Below are positions 58,876 through 64,000 of a stretch of DNA of 64,000 nucleotides, piece by piece. The notes beneath the pieces were generated by a model. It made no database searches. It saw nothing but the letters and a program-made list of their open reading frames with translations, and was not told where the DNA came from. This DNA comes from Paratractidigestivibacter faecalis (GTDB taxonomy: Bacteria; Actinomycetota; Coriobacteriia; Coriobacteriales; Atopobiaceae). The translations under genes were made by a program, and so were the position numbers. The stretch covers positions 1,886,742-1,950,741 of the forward strand of contig NZ_QSNG01000001.1 in assembly GCF_003416765.1 (NCBI RefSeq), written 5' to 3'. Numbering within the stretch: position 1 is the stretch's first letter; each line of letters begins with the position of its first letter.

Positions 58876-59367
58876 ATGCGTGTCGACTTGAGGGTGAAGC
58901 ACGACATCGAGGCCAGGAAGGCGGCGATCGGGCTCTTCGAGCGAGGCAACGGCTACAAGTCTGCGGCGAAGGCGCTGTCGGTCCCGCGCGGAACCGTGAG
59001 ACAATGGCTCTGCGTATACCGGTCGTTCGGAAGCGGGGTGCTGCTATCCATGGACGGCAAGCAGGCCAGGTACACATACGAGCAGAAGGTCGCCGCAGCC
59101 TCCGCCGTGGTCGACGGCGGCATGACGAAGGCCGAGGCGATGGCGGCGTTCGGCATAATGTCGATGTCGCCGCTCAAGAAGTGGTGCGCGCTATACCGCC
59201 GGGGCGGCGCGGAGGCCCTGCGCCCGAGGCCCAAGGGCCGGCCGAGCGGTTCCAAGGCGAGGCCGCGGACCCGCGAGGAGGAGCTCGAGGAGCGCTGCCG
59301 AAGGCTCGAGACCGAGGTGGCCTACCTAAAAAAATTGCGTGCCCTGGTCGAGAGGGACGGGCTCTGA
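58876..59367 (+). CDS. IS150-type transposase OrfA
   Basis: 163 residues from ATG 58876 (GGGAGG upstream). Two helix-turn-helix units (residues about 8-50, GNGYKSAAKALSVPRGTVRQ; and about 70-115, GGMTKAEAMAAFGI) and a C-terminal coiled coil (EEELEERCRRLETEVAYLKK). It binds the terminal repeats. The A7 run at 59328-59334 in its 3' end has the X XXY YYZ arrangement for -1 frameshifting into OrfB. Confidence 0.93.
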   Translation: MRVDLRVKHDIEARKAAIGLFERGNGYKSAAKALSVPRGTVRQWLCVYRSFGSGVLLSMDGKQARYTYEQKVAAASAVVDGGMTKAEAMAAFGIMSMSPLKKWCALYRRGGAEALRPRPKGRPSGSKARPRTREEELEERCRRLETEVAYLKKLRALVERDGL

Positions 59368-60239
59368 CCAGGGCGAAGGTCGAGGCCGTGAGGGTCCTGC
59401 GCGAAGAGGGGCACGGGCTGGGGCGCCTGCTGGAGTGCGCCGGCATGGCCCGGTCCAGCTACTACTACGCGCTGTCGCACCCGAAGGCTCCCACCAGGCC
59501 CGAGCTCTGGGAGGCCGCCGCCGAGATATTCTCGCGCACCGCCAACGGGTGCGGCCACAGGCAGATCGCCATGTGCCTGCGCGCCGAGCAGGGCGTGCGC
59601 ATAGCCTACAAGACGACGCTGAAGATGATGCGCGAGATGGGCATCAGCTGCGGGATCCGCCGCGAGACCGACTACCACAGGTACAACTCGTACAGGGGCA
59701 AGGTCGGAAAGACCTTCGAGAACGTCATCGGCAGGGACTTCGCCGCCGACGGGCCGTGGGAAAAGATGGGCACCGACGTCACCGAGTTCAAGCAGCCCTG
59801 GGGCAAGGCCTACTTCGCGCCGGTCTACGACTTCGGCAGCAAGGAGATCGTCGCCTGGTCCACGTCGCTGCACCCCAACATGGCTCAGCAGCACGAGCTG
59901 CTCGACCAGCTCGTGTCCAAGAAGCCCAAGGGCTCCAGGCCGATCCTGCACTCGGACATGGGCTGGCAGTACCAGCAGGCCGGTTGGTGCAGGCGGTTGG
60001 AGGAGGCCGGCGTGGTGCAGAGCATGTCCCGGAAGGGCAACTGCATCGACAACGGCGCGACGGAGCAGGTGTTCGGCCACATCAAGGACGAGTTCTTCCG
60101 TGGAAGGACGTGGCCGGACTTCGAGTCCTTCAAGGCGGACCTCGACGACTTCGTGGTCCATTGGAACACGAGGAGGCGCCAGGTTAAACTGAAGGGACTG
60201 ACCCCGGAGGAGTTCCGGAGACAGTCCCTTGCGGCGTAG
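59334..60239 (+). CDS. IS150-type transposase OrfB (DDE), reached by -1 frameshift
   Basis: About 300 residues in the frame -1 to OrfA. The rve integrase core is intact: first Asp in GTDVTEF, second in ILHSDMGWQY, Glu in TEQVFGHIKDEFF; HTH_21 region SRTANGCGHRQIAM before it. The C-terminus KGLTPEEFRRQSL is the family ending. Most product should be the OrfAB fusion made by slippage at 59328-59334. The coordinate given is the first codon after the slip site, not an independent start. Confidence 0.92.
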   Translation: MACPGREGRALTRAKVEAVRVLREEGHGLGRLLECAGMARSSYYYALSHPKAPTRPELWEAAAEIFSRTANGCGHRQIAMCLRAEQGVRIAYKTTLKMMREMGISCGIRRETDYHRYNSYRGKVGKTFENVIGRDFAADGPWEKMGTDVTEFKQPWGKAYFAPVYDFGSKEIVAWSTSLHPNMAQQHELLDQLVSKKPKGSRPILHSDMGWQYQQAGWCRRLEEAGVVQSMSRKGNCIDNGATEQVFGHIKDEFFRGRTWPDFESFKADLDDFVVHWNTRRRQVKLKGLTPEEFRRQSLAA

Positions 60240-60277
60240 TTCTTATTTAAGCCGTCCAAGTTTTGGGGTGCAGTTCA

Positions 60278-60954
60278 AATTTGCGTGCAGGGGCGGCGTT
60301 GGTGAGACGGGCGCCGCGGCCCCGAATCCTGCACAGAAGTGGCCTTCGTGCGAGCATTTTCGCTAGTCCCGTGCAGAAGTGGCCTTCGTGCGAGCCCTCC
60401 TGGGCCGTTGGCGCTGCCATACGGCTTCGTCTATACATTTGGCACTTTGCCCAACAGGCATTTTCTTTGAAAATATACATTTGATTTTTGATATAGAGCA
60501 AAAGTCGCGATATTGGGCTCACACCAAGCGGACTTCTGCGCGCGGGAGTCCGCCCGTGCCGCCCACCGCTTGGCGCCCGTTATGTTTCGAACGCAAATCC
60601 AAACGCAATGTGTGCTGCATGTGGCGTGCGCATCGGCCTATAGTCCGTGTCAACGATTACAGCCCCGCGGCAATAGTCGCGGGCCACATGTCTTATGGGG
60701 AGGCGGAGAAGCCATATGCAGCGCATGAGCGCCATGTTTGCAACTACCTGCGCAAGCAGCCAGGCAGCCACCCCCATGAACCGACGCCAGAACCGACGAA
60801 TCTAGCCCGCAATATCGCGCGCTGCGTCCTGTTGTCTGGCGGCAACCTGCCTTCAAGATGATCTTCTCGCAACGTCCGATATTGTCGGGGGTTTGGCGCT
60901 GCTGTAATTGACCTGCTAACTTGCTTCATTTAGCCAATGGAAAGGAAACCAAAA
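60278..60954. other. Non-coding region between IS and argG
   Basis: 677 bp of lower GC than the neighbours. It has a 22-bp direct repeat (60334-60355 and 60374-60395, core AGAAGTGGCCTTCGTGCG) with a 40-bp period. An open frame at 60379-60861 has no ribosome site and unusual composition, so it is not called. The argG promoter should lie near its right end (TTGACC at 60908). Confidence 0.6.
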
Positions 60955-62184
<1,230 letters not shown>

Positions 62185-62225
62185 CTCCCGCAAGGAGTTG
62201 CTGCAGGAGGCACTTCTGAACAGAT

Positions 62226-62257
62226 GGGGCCGTCCGTTGCGCGCGGGCGGCCCCTTT
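62226..62257 (+). terminator. Hairpin between argG and argH
   Basis: GGGGCCGTCCG and CGGGCGGCCCC arms (one mismatch) around TTGCGCG, followed by TTTGC; a moderate terminator. Confidence 0.65.
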
Positions 62258-62312
62258 GCGAGCATGCGCTAATCTAGCTGGGACAACAATCACGAGAGGA
62301 ACGGAGGGCCCG

Positions 62313-63695
<1,383 letters not shown>

Positions 63696-63706
63696 CCACC
63701 AGACGC

Positions 63707-63740
63707 GGGGACGCTGTTAGTTACCTGGTAAAAGGGACAC
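63707..63740. repeat. GGGGAC...GGGACAC element after argH
   Basis: 34 bp, GGGGACGCTGTTA to TGGTAAAAGGGACAC, matching 58737-58770 at 32 positions. Confidence 0.9.
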
Positions 63741-63773
63741 CCCTGGCGAGAAGTTCGCGCTTCTCGCCAGGGG
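63740..63773 (+). terminator. argH terminator-like hairpin
   Basis: CCCCTGGCGAGAAG (63740-63753) and CTTCTCGCCAGGGG (63760-63773), 14-bp perfect arms; contains GGCGAGAAG/CTTCTCGCC. No T-run. Confidence 0.7.
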
Positions 63774-63906
63774 TGCGATGCTCGCGTAGTCGGCGGTGGC
63801 CTCAAAGCGCCCTTCGCTTTTGGTGGAGTCCGCCACGGCCGCCGGCCACGATGGCTGGCCTACTGCAGATGATGCGCCCGCCCGTCATGTTGCAGCTTCG
63901 CAGCAA

Positions 63907-63969
63907 CTTAACACTTAACTTCGCACTTAACATCGCAGCTGCGAAGTTGCTGTTAAGTTAAGTGTTAAG
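63907..63969. repeat. Inverted-repeat array at the right edge
   Basis: CTTAACACTTAACTT (63907-63921) and AAGTTAAGTGTTAAG (63955-63969) are perfect 15-bp arms. Between and around them GCGAAGTT, AACTTCGC and the palindrome TCGCAGCTGCGA recur, built from the words CTTAAC and TTCGCA. Its composition is far from the GC-rich surroundings. No gene is seen in 63774-64000. Confidence 0.85.
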
Positions 63970-64000
63970 CTGATGCGAAGTTGAGCCGAACGGAGGGGCA

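Larger units (their letters stand above)
58831..60277 (+). mobile_element. IS3-family (IS150-type) insertion sequence, complete
   Basis: 1447 bp. Imperfect terminal inverted repeats: left TGAACTGCCTCCCATTTCTT (58831 on) versus right TGAACTGCACCCCAAAACTT read inward from 60277; both continue GGAC. Flanking AAT (58828-58830 and 60278-60280) is a 3-bp target duplication. It carries orfA and orfB in frames 0 and -1 with an A7 slip site. The target was a GGGGAC palindrome. All parts look intact, so the element may be active. Confidence 0.92.

Noticed and set aside
60379-60861. 160-codon open frame after the IS
   Set aside because: No ribosome site, Arg/His/Pro-rich composition, AT-richer DNA and no domain; treated as non-coding.
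60508-60890. CGATATTG-like half-palindromes upstream of argG as ArgR operators
   Set aside because: They do not match the known arginine-box pattern and spacing is irregular.

Overview
The window is the replication-origin region of a high-GC actinobacterial chromosome. Gene content points to class Coriobacteriia, probably an Olsenella/Atopobiaceae-type organism. This rests on the twelve-helix membrane protein fused to a LuxR-type DNA-binding domain, the very large isopeptide-type (Spy0128/FctA-like) surface proteins, a GHKL ATPase gene between rpmH and dnaA, and an Ala/Pro-rich DnaA. Species cannot be fixed from sequence alone.

Layout. 1-10.5 kb, mostly minus strand: a DnaQ/DinG-type exonuclease-helicase, D-Ala-D-Ala ligase, rlmN (plus strand), then the conserved origin-left cluster read leftward: rpmH, rnpA, yidD, yidC, khpB, rsmG, four parS sites, parA, parB and a small membrane protein. 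10.5-14.2 kb: the origin. Gene direction switches here. DnaA-box-like words (TTTTCAACA, TTATCAACA, TTTTCTACA) lie on both sides of the GHKL-ATPase gene and in the dnaA-dnaN gap, which also holds an AT-rich stretch. 12.1-22 kb: dnaA, dnaN, recF, dciA, gyrB, gyrA. 22-38 kb: a bifunctional-nuclease-family gene, tRNA-Ile and tRNA-Ala, a LuxR-type membrane regulator, a 2336-residue vWA/isopeptide adhesin, an MFS transporter, typA, a TRIC-type channel gene, two tRNA-Ser and a membrane protein. 38-49 kb: rpsF-ssb-rpsR-yybS-like-rplI, dnaB, a broken C-S-lyase/aminotransferase gene, purA, degV-like, purD and a Nudix gene. 49-56 kb: a second surface island with a vWA/isopeptide adhesin whose start is separated from its body by a G10 tract (apparently phase-OFF here), a small winged-helix protein, and a convergent thioester/Cna-B adhesin with LPSTG. 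56-64 kb: tRNA-Gly, an M29-type aminopeptidase, tRNA-Lys, deoC, a complete IS150-type element, argG and argH.

How it works together. Most genes right of the origin run with the fork: replication initiation (DnaA, DnaN, RecF, DciA, GyrAB, DnaB, SSB) and segregation (ParAB-parS) flank oriC. Two accessory surface islands interrupt the housekeeping order, and long homopolymers are concentrated there. No sortase gene is present, so anchoring enzymes must be encoded elsewhere.

The signals most worth a second look are: the phase-variable adhesin start; the GHKL-winged-helix protein embedded in the origin; a DnaA recognition motif changed at two base-contacting positions alongside non-standard boxes; a family of GGGAC/GTCCC palindromes (one with 44-bp perfect arms, one inside dciA, one split by the IS); and a frequent word CTTCTCGCC that also pairs with its complement in several terminator-like hairpins.
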